Positions 19,041 through 28,428 of a DNA stretch of 64,000 nt are shown here, one piece after another. The DNA lies in contig NZ_CP058215.1 in NCBI RefSeq assembly GCF_013388255.1, positions 1,736,001 to 1,800,000 on the forward strand, in the 5' to 3' direction. The position numbers and the translations under genes were made by a program. Numbering within the stretch: position 1 is the first letter of the stretch; the number at the start of each line of letters is the position of its first letter. Under the pieces are notes generated by a model. That model saw only the letters and a program-made list of their open reading frames with translations. It had not been told where the DNA came from and searched no databases. This DNA is from Methanolobus zinderi. Lineage in GTDB: Archaea > Halobacteriota > Methanosarcinia > Methanosarcinales > Methanosarcinaceae.

Positions 19041-19430
19041 TCAAGTAGCTGCGGAAACAACAGTGATATCATTTTCATCCCGGATAACAATCTCGATCTC
19101 ACCATTGTATTCATCAACAACACCTGACAGACTTACCGTATCATCTTCATTTATCCTTGATCCCGCGTTCATGGCACCATTATCAGAAGGTATGAAGACA
19201 CTTACGATATCAGACCCAGAATCCACGGTAAGTAAAAGATGATCACCGGTATAGGTAAAGCGTTTGGACACTACGGTTCCTTCAAGCATGACCTTATCAC
19301 CGATCTGAGAAGAACTTGAAAACTCCGCAGTATCCGGAACATTTTCAGAAAAGAAAAATACATAGGCAATGGAAAGTGAAAGAAAGACCATTATCAGAAG
19401 AATTACCACGACCTTTTCTTCCCTTTCCAT
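19041..19430 (-). CDS. membrane-anchored OB-fold protein
   Basis: 129 residues from ATG 19430, which follows AGGGATT at good spacing; a TTG 24 bases upstream has no such site. A single hydrophobic helix (about residues 9-28) is followed by a beta-rich domain with DKVMLEGTVV and DDTVSLSGVVDEYNGEIEI typical of nucleic-acid-binding OB folds. The domain should lie outside the membrane because the N terminus is charged and short. It begins 16 bases after the FKBP stop, so the two are probably one operon. Ligand unknown. Confidence 0.75.
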   Translation of the reverse strand: MEREEKVVVILLIMVFLSLSIAYVFFFSENVPDTAEFSSSSQIGDKVMLEGTVVSKRFTYTGDHLLLTVDSGSDIVSVFIPSDNGAMNAGSRINEDDTVSLSGVVDEYNGEIEIVIRDENDITVVSAAT

Positions 19431-19446
19431 ATCAATCCCTGCTTTT

Positions 19447-20019
19447 TCAGGCAATACTACTACTGTTTCCTTCGGCGTCCCCTATAGACACAAGTTCTAT
19501 TGTGAATACCAATGTCTCACCGGCCAGCTGGTGATTGCAGTCAAGTGTTACATTCTCTTCAGAGACCTCGACAATTGTACAGGGGCGACCCTGGATAGCA
19601 ATGGATTCACCTGCCACAGGAGTTATATTTGCACTTTCAAACTGCTCCATTGGAACATCGAAAACCAGCTCAGAACTGTATTCTCCATAAGCCTCTTCAG
19701 GAGGGATCTCCACGGTCTTTTCTTCTCCCACGGACATGCCGATAACAGCCTCATCGAATCCGGGTATCATCTGACCGGAACCTACTACAAATCCCAGAGG
19801 TTCATAGCTACGGCCAGGGTTATAAATACCTTCATCCTGTGCCACCTGTTCAATGGAAGTATCAAAGACCGTGCCGTCCTCAAGTTCACCTACATAATTG
19901 ACAGTGACAAAGTCACCCGACTCTACAACCGCGCTGCTACCCGTATCTCCACCGTCCGGCGAAGTACAACCGCTTGCAAGAACTGAAATAAGTAAAAGCA
20001 ATAATAATGTTCGTTTCAT
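19447..20019 (-). CDS. FKBP-type peptidyl-prolyl isomerase lipoprotein
   Basis: 190 residues. The first 20 form a signal peptide with lipobox LASGC (Cys about 18), so the mature protein is likely lipid-anchored outside the cell. The FKBP domain starts at GDFVTVNYVGELEDGTVFDTS (about 36-56, described only in part) and continues through GSGQMIPGFDEAVIGM to the SlyD-type insert (IF) domain PEEAYGEYSSELVF and VTLDCNHQLAGETLVF. Such SlyD-like enzymes couple prolyl isomerisation with chaperone activity. It likely folds exported proteins. Confidence 0.93.
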   Translation of the reverse strand: MKRTLLLLLLISVLASGCTSPDGGDTGSSAVVESGDFVTVNYVGELEDGTVFDTSIEQVAQDEGIYNPGRSYEPLGFVVGSGQMIPGFDEAVIGMSVGEEKTVEIPPEEAYGEYSSELVFDVPMEQFESANITPVAGESIAIQGRPCTIVEVSEENVTLDCNHQLAGETLVFTIELVSIGDAEGNSSSIA

Positions 20020-20113
20020 AGACTCACCCGTATTTATATTGAAGGAACCGCCTTATTGGCATATCCCCTGAAGGTAAAGTTTTCTAGTATGAGCTGCAAC
20101 TTTGATCTGAAGG

Positions 20114-20121
20114 TATAAAAG
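20114..20121 (+). promoter_or_regulatory. TATA box candidate for the histidine kinase gene
   Basis: TATAAAAG at 20114-20121 predicts transcription starting near 20140-20147, upstream of every candidate start of the kinase. The adjacent GAAGG could serve as part of a BRE. Confidence 0.4.
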
Positions 20122-20185
20122 TCTGTTCAAAAGTTTCCTGAAGAATTTTAACAAAAAATTTAAACTATGGACTCAATAGACAATA

Positions 20186-22618
20186 TTGAGGATATACACG
20201 GATATTGGGTACAGGCAAATTATCCATTCAATTGCTTTTATACAGGTTTATTTTTTGCTGTATGGAACATTATCTCTAATCGCAGGGATGAAACCAATGC
20301 TTGGAAAAAGAATTTTCCAGACTTTGAGCAAGATAGTCGTAGCTTACGCCGGCATGGCATTGATCTCAGTTTCACATTCACCTTCTTTTGATCCATCAGG
20401 GAACCGGGAGATTAAAAATGGAGATATAAACAAAGAAACAGAGAGAAAAAAGAAGATACAGGAAACCCTTTCCAGAATAGCTTCGATCTTTGCATATCCG
20501 GATGATATCGATGAAGCCATTAATGAAGCGCTCAGGGAAACAGGCCGGTTGTGTAATGCAAGCAGAAGTTATCTTTTCCTTTTTCATGAAAAACAGGCCA
20601 CAATGGATAATACGCATGAATGGTGCGCTGTGGGTGTAAAACCCCAGAAGGAAAAACTCCGGAACCTTTCCATAGATATGTTTCCCTGGTGGCTCAGCAA
20701 TCTGAAGAAAGGAGAGATGATCCACATAAAAGATCTTGCATCCCTTCCGACAGAGGCATCCGCAGAGAAAAAGATCATGGAAGAGCAGGATATAAAGTCA
20801 GTTCTGTCATTGCCTGTTTTCATAGACGGAGAGCTGAAGGGGTTTATCGGGTTTGATAATGTCAGTGAGACCGGGGAATGGAAACCTGAAGACATAGACA
20901 GCCTGTTCACTTTGAGCACTCTCATGACCATGGCCCTGAAGAATAATCGGATGCAAGCGGAAATAGAGCAGCGGGCAAACCACCTCAAAAAGATCCTTGA
21001 CCTCTCATCAGTACCCATTCTGATCGCATCCGAAGACGGGACAAGCAAATACCTGAACAGGAGATTCACTGGTACCTTTAAATATGAACTTACAGACATA
21101 CCGGACCTTGAACACTTTTTCAGATTAACGATACCGGACACCAGATTAAGAAAAGTTGCCATCAATGAATGCAAAACCAAAATGGAAGACCCATTACCGG
21201 GTACGAATCCAGTAGAATGGGAGATCCTATGTAAAGATGGAAGTACCCGGATAGTCAACATAAACCACACCATTGTAGATAGGGATAGTATTTTCATTTT
21301 TATCGATCTGACCGAAAGAAAAAGATCAGAAGAAATGCTGCACCTTAATGAATCAAGGCTTGAAGCACTTCTTGACCTTAACAGGAAAAAAGACCTTTCT
21401 GTAAAAGAAATAGCGGATTTTGCTCTTGAAAAAGGTGTACATCTAACAAGTAGTAAGGTAGGGTATATTGCATTCCTGGACAGGGACAGAAGCACACTTA
21501 CTATAGATTCTTGGTCAAGTGAAGTTGGCAAAAAGTGTAAAACTGCAGAACGCCCCAGGGTATTCCAGCTGAGTAATACAGGTCTCTGGGGAGAGGTGGC
21601 AAGGCAGGAAAAGCCAATTGTTCTCAATGAGTACGATTCTCCGTCTCCTATGAAGAAAGGATATCCCCCAGGACACATAAAACTGGAACGCACTCTTAAC
21701 GTACCCATATTCGATGGAAAGAAACTGGTTGGTGTTGCAGGTGTTGCCAACAAGGACAACGATTACGATCAATCGGACATACACCAGCTCATGCTACTGA
21801 TGGAAGGGATGTGGGAAATAATTGAGCACATAAAAGCAGATGAGAAACTCAGAAGTTACACAGAGGAACTTACAAAACTCAATGTTGAATTGCAGCAGCT
21901 AAATAGTGAAATGAAATATGTGGAAGAGATAAAGAGGAATTTCCTTGCAAACGTAAGCCACGAGCTAAGAACCCCGCTTATGCCGATCGTGGGATACAGC
22001 GGATTGTTGTCCGAGGAATATTTCGGGAAGCTGAATGGCAGGCAGAAAGAAATACTCAGCATTGTGATCAAGAACGGTGAACACCTGAAACGTCTTATAG
22101 ACTCCTTACTTTACCTGAGCTCCCTGCAGACAAAGGAGTTCAATTACGAGCGTGACTTCCTGCAACTAACAGATGTGATAAATAAGGCAATATCCATCAC
22201 ATCCATGGAGAACAGCGATTCACAGAAGAAAATCGTATTCGAGCCAGGCGAAACACTCCCTTTGATATATGCCGATAAAGACTACATCAGCGAGCTTTTC
22301 ATACATTTGCTTAACAATGCATACAAATTCACATACAACGGTGGAACAATAAGCATAACCGCAGAGTCTGATAACAAGCATGTCAGCATAAGCATTGCAG
22401 ACGACGGTGTGGGCATCAGCGAAGAAAAACTTGAAAAGATCTTTGATGTGTTCTATCAGGGAGATGGTTCAAAAACACGCAAATTCAGCGGAACAGGGAT
22501 AGGTCTCCACATGTGTAAGAAAATATGTGAGGACCACGGAGGAGACATCAGAATCGAAAGTAAAGAGAATTCAGGTACGACAGTTCACCTGAGATTTCCG
22601 ATTTACACGGAAGAATAA
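20186..22618 (+). CDS. GAF/PAS sensor histidine kinase
   Basis: Up to 810 residues from a TTG at 20186; an ATG at 20297 behind GGGATGA is a stronger start and would drop 37 residues. Order: hydrophobic leader (to about 65), GAF (about 95-245), PAS (about 255-380), second GAF of the GAF_2 type (about 390-550), coiled coil, HisKA with His592 in VSHELRTPL, and HATPase_c with NAYKF, DDGVGI and GTGIGLHMCKK. It autophosphorylates and signals to an unidentified partner; no response regulator adjoins. GAF domains in related Methanosarcina kinases can bind haem; not testable here. Confidence 0.9.
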   Translation: MRIYTDIGYRQIIHSIAFIQVYFLLYGTLSLIAGMKPMLGKRIFQTLSKIVVAYAGMALISVSHSPSFDPSGNREIKNGDINKETERKKKIQETLSRIASIFAYPDDIDEAINEALRETGRLCNASRSYLFLFHEKQATMDNTHEWCAVGVKPQKEKLRNLSIDMFPWWLSNLKKGEMIHIKDLASLPTEASAEKKIMEEQDIKSVLSLPVFIDGELKGFIGFDNVSETGEWKPEDIDSLFTLSTLMTMALKNNRMQAEIEQRANHLKKILDLSSVPILIASEDGTSKYLNRRFTGTFKYELTDIPDLEHFFRLTIPDTRLRKVAINECKTKMEDPLPGTNPVEWEILCKDGSTRIVNINHTIVDRDSIFIFIDLTERKRSEEMLHLNESRLEALLDLNRKKDLSVKEIADFALEKGVHLTSSKVGYIAFLDRDRSTLTIDSWSSEVGKKCKTAERPRVFQLSNTGLWGEVARQEKPIVLNEYDSPSPMKKGYPPGHIKLERTLNVPIFDGKKLVGVAGVANKDNDYDQSDIHQLMLLMEGMWEIIEHIKADEKLRSYTEELTKLNVELQQLNSEMKYVEEIKRNFLANVSHELRTPLMPIVGYSGLLSEEYFGKLNGRQKEILSIVIKNGEHLKRLIDSLLYLSSLQTKEFNYERDFLQLTDVINKAISITSMENSDSQKKIVFEPGETLPLIYADKDYISELFIHLLNNAYKFTYNGGTISITAESDNKHVSISIADDGVGISEEKLEKIFDVFYQGDGSKTRKFSGTGIGLHMCKKICEDHGGDIRIESKENSGTTVHLRFPIYTEE

Positions 22619-22648
22619 GATTCAATAATAGATTCACTTGCAAAAGAA

Positions 22649-22723
22649 TGGTGGACTGGTCGGGAATTGAACCCGAGGCCTCTACCATGCCAAGGTAGCG
22701 ATCTTCCCCTGATCTACCAGCCC
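22649..22723 (-). tRNA. tRNA-Ala (GGC)
   Basis: On the minus strand the acceptor GGGCTGG pairs with CCAGTCC (one G-T), the anticodon stem CTACC/GGTAG encloses loop TTGGCAT with anticodon GGC, and the T arm has CGGGTTCAATTCCCG. Discriminator A73 and a genome-encoded CCA complete it. It reads GCC (and GCU) alanine codons. No intron. Confidence 0.95.
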
Positions 22724-22913
22724 AGTATCAGTATTTTAGCACATAAAACCATTATCTCAAATAAAGCTGTCGCTATAGAATAATACCCGTGCAGCAACGT
22801 CCAAAATAATATTATAATTGATCATGCATGCAAGCGAAATGTTAAAGTATCTGTATGCGTATTTGGAGTGTCGCGTGATGAATAGCATCATCGACTGACA
22901 TTATAATCGCATT

Positions 22914-22990
22914 GGGCCCGTAGCTTAGCTAGGTGGAGCGCACGGCTGATAACCGTGAGGTCCTGAGTTCGAATCTCAGCGGGCCCACCA
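22914..22990 (+). tRNA. tRNA-Ile (GAT)
   Basis: Acceptor GGGCCCG pairs with CGGGCCC, the anticodon stem CACGG/CCGTG encloses CTGATAA with anticodon GAT, and the T arm is CTGAGTTCGAATCTCAG. Discriminator A and encoded CCA follow. It is divergent from the tRNA-Ala gene with about 190 bases of promoter DNA between, which also holds AT-rich TATA-like strings near 22808-22818. Confidence 0.96.
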
Positions 22991-23112
22991 CAAGAACTTT
23001 TTTTCAAATTCAACATTAAGATAGTTGATAGTTATTTCTGTATTCAATAATAGAAACAAAATAAAAGAAGATAAAGAGAGTTTTTTGATTAAAACGATAT
23101 TTCGATCTGCTT

Positions 23113-23550
23113 TTATTGACCCGTTGTTATCGTATTGACATTGCCCTCCTCATCAACCATGGTCATGGTTCCGTCCTTCATGCTCATCTCACTTACGAGA
23201 TTCTCATTCTCATCAAAGTACTTCCAGCTAAAGATCTCACCATCTTCCGACCACATGTACTCTATCCTGGCAATCTCATCTTCCGGATTGTTGGAATTGA
23301 ACTCTGCCTGGCACATTTCCACACCGTCAACCATCTCTTTTCCTGTAACTACCATGGAAACCTGCTCACCTGTATTTGGATTTGAAGAGGTCCATGAACT
23401 GCCTACAGGGCACCAGTCATCCCCGTTAGTGGACGTTACTTCAATTTCCTCTCCTTCTTCGGTTTCATAGGTCGTAGTCTCACTGTCACTACAGCCGGAG
23501 GCAGCCACAGCTATAAACAATACCAGAACTATCAGCATTTTTAGTTTCAT
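23113..23550 (-). CDS. secreted lipoprotein of unknown function
   Basis: 145 residues from ATG 23550, which is preceded by GAGGGTT at correct spacing; the ATG 12 bases upstream overlaps that site. A signal peptide with lipobox VAASGC leads to an acidic Thr/Glu-rich linker and a beta-rich domain with many short strands (WCPVGSSWTSS near 46, FSWKYFDENENLV near 105). Two further Cys (about 43 and 74) could form a disulfide outside the cell. Probably membrane-anchored. No homolog recognised. Confidence 0.75.
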   Translation of the reverse strand: MKLKMLIVLVLFIAVAASGCSDSETTTYETEEGEEIEVTSTNGDDWCPVGSSWTSSNPNTGEQVSMVVTGKEMVDGVEMCQAEFNSNNPEDEIARIEYMWSEDGEIFSWKYFDENENLVSEMSMKDGTMTMVDEEGNVNTITTGQ

Positions 23551-23945
23551 AATAACCCTCATTTAATATTTTTATTATTGGGATTTAAGGGTAGCGATAT
23601 TAGTTGACTGGCGTTACAGGGAGATTTTTGTCTCAAATGAGAAAAAAGCAAGCATTGAACAAGAAACAAAATATTTCTGTTCTTTAGCTGATAGGTCGAG
23701 TGTAACGTTAGCATTGAACGCTATACAATCAATCATATATTCTGAAAAATACATGTTCCGGCCTCACTATTGTATTATAATACGGATTAATATATAATAA
23801 ATACTTATAATAGTTGAAGAGTTGTGCTGTCCAGGACACACCACCTTCATCCGCCAGATCAACGCTGAATTGTGAAACATTAGCAGCGTATTCTGATAAT
23901 TAATTCCACTATAATCGTTTACCTTCAAATCCATTTGGTGATATT
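23551..23945. other. 395-base divergent promoter region
   Basis: No gene is visible. It is AT-rich with the 12-base perfect palindrome GTATTATAATAC at 23772-23783, followed by TATA-like ATTAATATATAATAAATA (23787-23804). The string GCATTGAAC occurs twice (about 23652 and 23711). The plus-strand regulator starts at 23946 after GGTGAT. Confidence 0.5.
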
Positions 23946-24320
23946 ATGAGAGAGAAAAAGCCCCACAATATGAGCGAAAAGGAGTATGAGATTGTCGAAC
24001 TGCTCAGGAAACTCGAAATAAACAGGCCTGTTGCACTGACACTTGCATCCCTGTCAAGTGGGGATGAGATAACATCAAGGGAAATCGAATATATTTCAAA
24101 CCTGAGACAACCCGAAGTAAGTATCGCTATGAGATATCTCAAAGAGAACGACTGGGTTAACATACGCGAAGAGAAAAAGACCGAAGGAAAAGGCAGGCCT
24201 GTCAAGTTATACCGACTGACAACCCCTCTTGAAGAGATTGTGCAGACCATTGAGCAAAAAGTGATACTTGAGAGCAGATCTGTGCTTGAGAACATCGAAA
24301 AGCTCAAAAGGCTTGCCTGA
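23946..24320 (+). CDS. winged-helix transcriptional regulator (COG4738 type)
   Basis: 124 residues. A winged helix-turn-helix covers about 18-95: the recognition helix region is [17 protein letters not shown] (about 60-76) and the wing carries [14 protein letters not shown]-terminal helix (about 96-124) likely dimerises. ATG 23946 is behind GGTGAT. It lies directly before, and on the strand of, the homoaconitase/isopropylmalate isomerase large subunit, so control of that gene or autoregulation is plausible but not shown. Confidence 0.82.
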   Translation: MREKKPHNMSEKEYEIVELLRKLEINRPVALTLASLSSGDEITSREIEYISNLRQPEVSIAMRYLKENDWVNIREEKKTEGKGRPVKLYRLTTPLEEIVQTIEQKVILESRSVLENIEKLKRLA

Positions 24321-24463
24321 ATCTGTCGGATATCACCGATCATATTGTGGACTTCGGCCTCAATTTCTCTATTTTTTACCGGATAGCAGCCATTCTAATC
24401 GAAGATTTTATAACTGGCTATCTAGTCTTGCATATCTATAACACTAGAAACGGAGATATTTTT

Positions 24464-25705
24464 TTGAGTACTATAAGTGAAAAGATCTTTAGCCGCGCGG
24501 CGGGAAAAGAAGTCAAAGCAAATGACTTTGTTATAGCGGATGTGGACTACGCCATGGCCCACGACGGGACCAGCGTACTTGCCGTGCGATCTTTCAAGGA
24601 AATGGAGATAGACAAGGTATGGAATCCGGAAAGGATCGTTATTCCATTCGACCATCTCACTCCTGCCAATACTGATACAACCGCTGCCCTGCAGGCAGAT
24701 ATCCGGGGATGGATAAAAGAGCAGAATATCAAGAACTTCTTTGATGTCGGGGAAGGCATATGCCATCAACTGATGCCTGAAAAAGGATTTGCCCTGCCGG
24801 GAAAACTTGTTGTGGGAGCCGATTCGCATACCTGTACCTATGGCGCTTTCGGAGCATTCGGAACCGGCGTGGGAGCAACCGATATGTCAGAGATATTCGC
24901 CAGCGGAAAACTCTGGTTCAGGGTTCCTGAAAGCATAAGGATCACTGCCGAAGGAAAACTTGACAAAAATGTCTCTGCCAAGGACCTTACGCTGAAGATC
25001 ATCGGGACACTTGGTGTTGCCGGTGCTACCTACAAAGCTGCTGAGTTCTATGGAAACACGATCGAAGACCTTTCCATGGCCGGCAGGATGACATTGTGTA
25101 ATATGGCAATTGAGATGGGTGCCAAGACTGGCATCGTACCACCTGATAAAACCACTTTTGATTACCTCAAAGAACGTGCTGTGGAAGAATACGAACCTTT
25201 GTACGCAGACGAAGATGCATCCTATGCAGAGGAATACCATTTCGATGCCGGGGAGCTGGAGCCCCAGGTTGCCTGTCCCCATAATGTAGATAATGTTCAC
25301 AATATCTCTGACATTCCTGCAACCAGAATAGATCAGGCCTTTATCGGAACATGCACAAACGGCAGACTTGAGGATCTCGAAGCTGCTGCTGACATTCTCA
25401 GAGGAGAGAAAGTCGCGGTCAGAACCATAGTTGTACCCGCATCAAGGGAAGTTTTGATCGAGGCCGTAAGAAAAGGTGTTATCGAAACGCTTCTTGAGGC
25501 AGGCGCAATTATCGGATCTCCCGGATGCGGACCCTGTCTTGGAGGACATATGGGAGTTATAGGAAAGGGCGAGGTATGCATATCAACCGCCAACCGTAAC
25601 TTCAAGGGCAGAATGGGAACCGGAGGATACATCTATCTTGCATCTCCGGCAACTGCCGCAGCTTCTGCGATCACAGGCGAGATAACCAGCCCGGCAGATA
25701 TTTAG
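24464..25705 (+). CDS. 3-isopropylmalate dehydratase / homoaconitase large subunit
   Basis: 413 residues from a TTG at 24464, chosen because GGAG lies at 24452-24455 and the protein then begins exactly at the conserved [13 protein letters not shown]; the longer upstream frame is untranslated leader. Aconitase-fold signatures: [21 protein letters not shown] (described only by position, about 117-137), FIGTCTNGR (about 290) and [13 protein letters not shown] (about 350) with the three Fe-S cysteines. It acts in leucine synthesis or, in methanogens, in the chain elongation to the 7-mercaptoheptanoyl group of coenzyme B; LeuC and HacA cannot be told apart here. The small subunit is not adjacent. 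Confidence 0.9.
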   Translation: MSTISEKIFSRAAGKEVKANDFVIADVDYAMAHDGTSVLAVRSFKEMEIDKVWNPERIVIPFDHLTPANTDTTAALQADIRGWIKEQNIKNFFDVGEGICHQLMPEKGFALPGKLVVGADSHTCTYGAFGAFGTGVGATDMSEIFASGKLWFRVPESIRITAEGKLDKNVSAKDLTLKIIGTLGVAGATYKAAEFYGNTIEDLSMAGRMTLCNMAIEMGAKTGIVPPDKTTFDYLKERAVEEYEPLYADEDASYAEEYHFDAGELEPQVACPHNVDNVHNISDIPATRIDQAFIGTCTNGRLEDLEAAADILRGEKVAVRTIVVPASREVLIEAVRKGVIETLLEAGAIIGSPGCGPCLGGHMGVIGKGEVCISTANRNFKGRMGTGGYIYLASPATAAASAITGEITSPADI

Positions 25706-25744
25706 AGATTCAGCATCTACTTTGATTAGAGATCAGGTGAGTAC

Positions 25745-25951
25745 ATGACGACAGAAATTGACAGGGATAAGCTGACACATCTGCTTGAACACTGGATAGA
25801 GCATAACCACAGTCACAGCAAGAGCTTCAAGGAATGGGCTGAAAAAGTGAAGGAAGCAGGTTATGACGAACTTGCGGAAGACATCCTGCTTGCAGAAAAG
25901 AAAATGGATGAGTGTTCCGCGGTTCTGGAGAAAGCCAGGGAAAAGTTGTGA
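25745..25951 (+). CDS. small helical His-containing protein, 68 aa
   Basis: The protein is predicted all-helical and begins with a charged helix; HWIEHNHSHSKSF (about 16-28) gives four closely spaced histidines that could bind a metal such as nickel or zinc. A coiled C-terminal half (about 35-68) has regular Leu/Ala spacing and one Cys. It starts at ATG 25745 after AGGTGAG and is about 40 bases downstream of the dehydratase gene, so it may be co-transcribed. I believe similar short proteins occur in other methanogens; function unknown. Confidence 0.75.
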   Translation: MTTEIDRDKLTHLLEHWIEHNHSHSKSFKEWAEKVKEAGYDELAEDILLAEKKMDECSAVLEKAREKL

Positions 25952-26055
25952 TCCGAAAACTATACCCGCTTTTCTCTACTCTTTTATTTCAATTTCATAC
26001 CATACAGGCAAGAACTTAAAAATATGAACCTGCCTGTACTGATTCAAACAGACTC

Positions 26056-27300
26056 CTAACGACCCAGCTCGGCATGTGCCCTGGCAAGGTGTCCTGCGGC
26101 CTGCGCACCTACCAGTGAAATCTCACCAGCCAGCACTGCAGTTGCGACTATTTCTGCAAACTTCTTTGAATTGCTTCCTGGCGGGTTACCCGAACCTTTT
26201 ACACCAAGCATATTGAGGCAGTCTGTCTGCGGACCAAGCCCCGTACCTCCACCCACAGTACCCACAGGTAAGGCGGGCAGGGTTACGGAACAGTAGAGAT
26301 CCCCATATTTTGTTATTTCCATTGTCGTGATGGCAGTACTGCCTTCAACCACATGGGCTGCGTCCTGTCCGCATGCGATGAACATTGCAGCTATGATATT
26401 TGCCGCATGTGCATTATAACCAAGTGAGCCGGCACGTGCGGAGCCAAGGAGGTTCTTTCTGTAGTTTACCTCGACCATTGTATCAGGATCACATTTTAGC
26501 CGGTCTTTGACAAGTTCTGCAGGAATGATAACATCTGCGGCAACGGTCTTTCCCCTACCTAGTATGGTGTTTACTGCAGCAGGTTTCTTATCTATGCACA
26601 TATTACCGGAAAGGGATACCGGTATGGCACCGAACTCATCCTCGATCAGTGTTGTCAGAGTATCTGTGGCGATAGTCACCATGTTCATTCCCATGGCATC
26701 CTTGGTATCATATGAAAAGCGCAGATAGACAGTATTTCCCGTTACATAGGGTTCCACATCAATGAGTTCTCCAAACCTTGTGGTCTCGGATGCCTTTTCC
26801 TTCATCTGTTCCAGTATACCGGGCTGTTTTATCCATTCTGCGAATTCCTTTGCCTTTACCACATCATCAAGTTTGAAAACAGGAGCCCTGGTCATCTGAT
26901 CCTGGAATATACGTACGCTTGCACCATCGGATTTTCTGATAACCGAGCATCCACGATTCACACTGGCAACCAGTGCACCCTCGGTGGTTGCCAGCGGAAG
27001 ATAGTAGGAACCCTCTGCAAACTCACCCTTTACATTCACAGGTCCGGCGACGCCAAGCGGTATCTGCACCACACCTATCATATTTTCGATATTGCGTTTT
27101 GTTACCTCTTCCACATTCAATGAATGATCCTGTATATGTTCAAAGGATGTTTCAGAAGCTGCCTCCACAGCATTTCGCCTGATCTTTATAGCAGTTTCTT
27201 TATCTGTCATCGAATCCAGCCGGTGAAAGGATACCTCTCCCCTGATCACTTTATCCAGCAGCTCTTTCTCATCACTGTTCAATTCATCTGTAAATGTCAT
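26056..27300 (-). CDS. hmgA: hydroxymethylglutaryl-CoA reductase (NADPH), class I
   Basis: 414 residues. It reduces HMG-CoA to mevalonate, the committing step for archaeal isoprenoid lipids. ENMIGVVQIPLGVAGP (about 52-67), the catalytic DAMGMNM (about 177-183), and GTVGGGTGLGPQ (about 347-358) are class I signatures; a His near the C terminus (AGHLARAHAELGR) is the general acid. The start is ATG 27300 behind GGAGATCA; a TTG four codons earlier overlaps that site. Convergent with the small His protein. Confidence 0.97.
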   Translation of the reverse strand: MTFTDELNSDEKELLDKVIRGEVSFHRLDSMTDKETAIKIRRNAVEAASETSFEHIQDHSLNVEEVTKRNIENMIGVVQIPLGVAGPVNVKGEFAEGSYYLPLATTEGALVASVNRGCSVIRKSDGASVRIFQDQMTRAPVFKLDDVVKAKEFAEWIKQPGILEQMKEKASETTRFGELIDVEPYVTGNTVYLRFSYDTKDAMGMNMVTIATDTLTTLIEDEFGAIPVSLSGNMCIDKKPAAVNTILGRGKTVAADVIIPAELVKDRLKCDPDTMVEVNYRKNLLGSARAGSLGYNAHAANIIAAMFIACGQDAAHVVEGSTAITTMEITKYGDLYCSVTLPALPVGTVGGGTGLGPQTDCLNMLGVKGSGNPPGSNSKKFAEIVATAVLAGEISLVGAQAAGHLARAHAELGR

Positions 27301-27617
27301 ATTGATCTCCAAAAAGCAAATCGAAACTAGTAGTTAAATATAATGGCTCGCAGCACATGCCCTTTTCGGTTGAATACCTAATGCTCAAAGGATATATTCC
27401 TGATTGTTGACAAAACATTTTTACTACTCATTATAAATAAATACATGCGTTTTTATATTAGAATGGCATAATAAACTATGCTCAAGTAATTGAGGGATAG
27501 ACAAAAAGGTTACCACAAAACTTAAGGCAATTACGAGTAGCCTTTTATGCAGCCAATACAGTTATTAAATTTGGGAACGAAATCAATATCTACTGAATTT
27601 TTCATTAGGTGGTATAT
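27301..27617. other. 317-base AT-rich divergent promoter region
   Basis: No gene, tRNA or strong hairpin is visible. TATA-like sequences occur at about 27431-27440 (TATAAATAAAT) and 27563-27571 (TATTAAATT). It serves hmgA on the minus strand and the KaiC-like gene on the plus strand. Confidence 0.5.
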
Positions 27618-28346
27618 GTGTCAGATGCAGACTTACCAGAGAGAATAGGGACGGGAATACCTGGGCTGGATGAAATGCTTCGCGGAGGTTTCTTTGCGGG
27701 CACTGCGAACGTAGTTTCCGGAGACTCCGGTACAGGTAAGACAATCTTCGGAACACAGTTCATCGTCGAGGGAGCAAAGAACGGCGAGAATGTCATGTGT
27801 ATCATTACTTCCGAGGAATCAAAATCAATTGTAAGGGAAATGAAGACATCTTTTAACTGGGACCTTGAGGAATATGTTAACGACGGAAAACTCACCTTTG
27901 TGGATATCACAGACCCCAGCCTGCGTCTTCAGAAAAGTGTGGAAATTGCGCCATCAGAGTTAATTAAAAGTTTCAAGAAACTTGTTGAAAGCAAGATCGA
28001 AGAAGAAAAGCCCACAAGGGTATTTATCGATTCCATTGAAGCGCTCTTTCTGGCCATTGAATCCAATTACAAGCTGAGAACACTCATAGACGATGTATTC
28101 AGCGTGTTCCGCAAGCATGATGTCACATCGGTTATTACGGTGGGCTCCATGTATGATCTTGACGAGATGGTAGAATACGGAGCTGATTCCGTTATCAAAC
28201 TAGGACGCATAATCTCCGGAAACAATCTCCAGCGCTCGATCTATGTTATGAAGATGAGAGGTTCCGGAACTATCAATGAGGTCCGCGTGCTTAACATCTC
28301 AGACAACGGTATGTCCGTACTCGCACAATCGCCATACCTCGAATAA
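27618..28346 (+). CDS. KaiC-like single-domain RecA-fold ATPase
   Basis: 242 residues from GTG 27618, four bases after AGGTGGT; a GTG at 27609 overlaps that site. Walker A is GDSGTGKT (about 35-42), Walker B is VFIDSIEAL near 137. One KaiC/RadA-type RecA domain only, without a second CI/CII copy. Archaeal single-KaiC proteins often modulate signal transduction, motility or DNA processes; which one applies is unknown. A stem-loop terminator follows its stop. Neighbour genes are unrelated in function. Confidence 0.85.
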   Translation: MSDADLPERIGTGIPGLDEMLRGGFFAGTANVVSGDSGTGKTIFGTQFIVEGAKNGENVMCIITSEESKSIVREMKTSFNWDLEEYVNDGKLTFVDITDPSLRLQKSVEIAPSELIKSFKKLVESKIEEEKPTRVFIDSIEALFLAIESNYKLRTLIDDVFSVFRKHDVTSVITVGSMYDLDEMVEYGADSVIKLGRIISGNNLQRSIYVMKMRGSGTINEVRVLNISDNGMSVLAQSPYLE

Positions 28347-28378
28347 GTGGCACAAAGCCACCTTATTTCTCTTTTTAT
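28343..28378 (+). terminator. stem-loop plus T-rich tail after the KaiC-like gene
   Basis: ATAAG-TGGC pairs with GCCA-C-CTTAT around ACAAA (one bulged C), and the T-rich run TTTCTCTTTTTATT follows directly at 28366-28379. It overlaps the stop codon. Confidence 0.5.
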
Positions 28379-28428
28379 TGAAATCATTCAAAAATCAGTT
28401 TTGAGCTAAAACTGCAGAACCCATAATA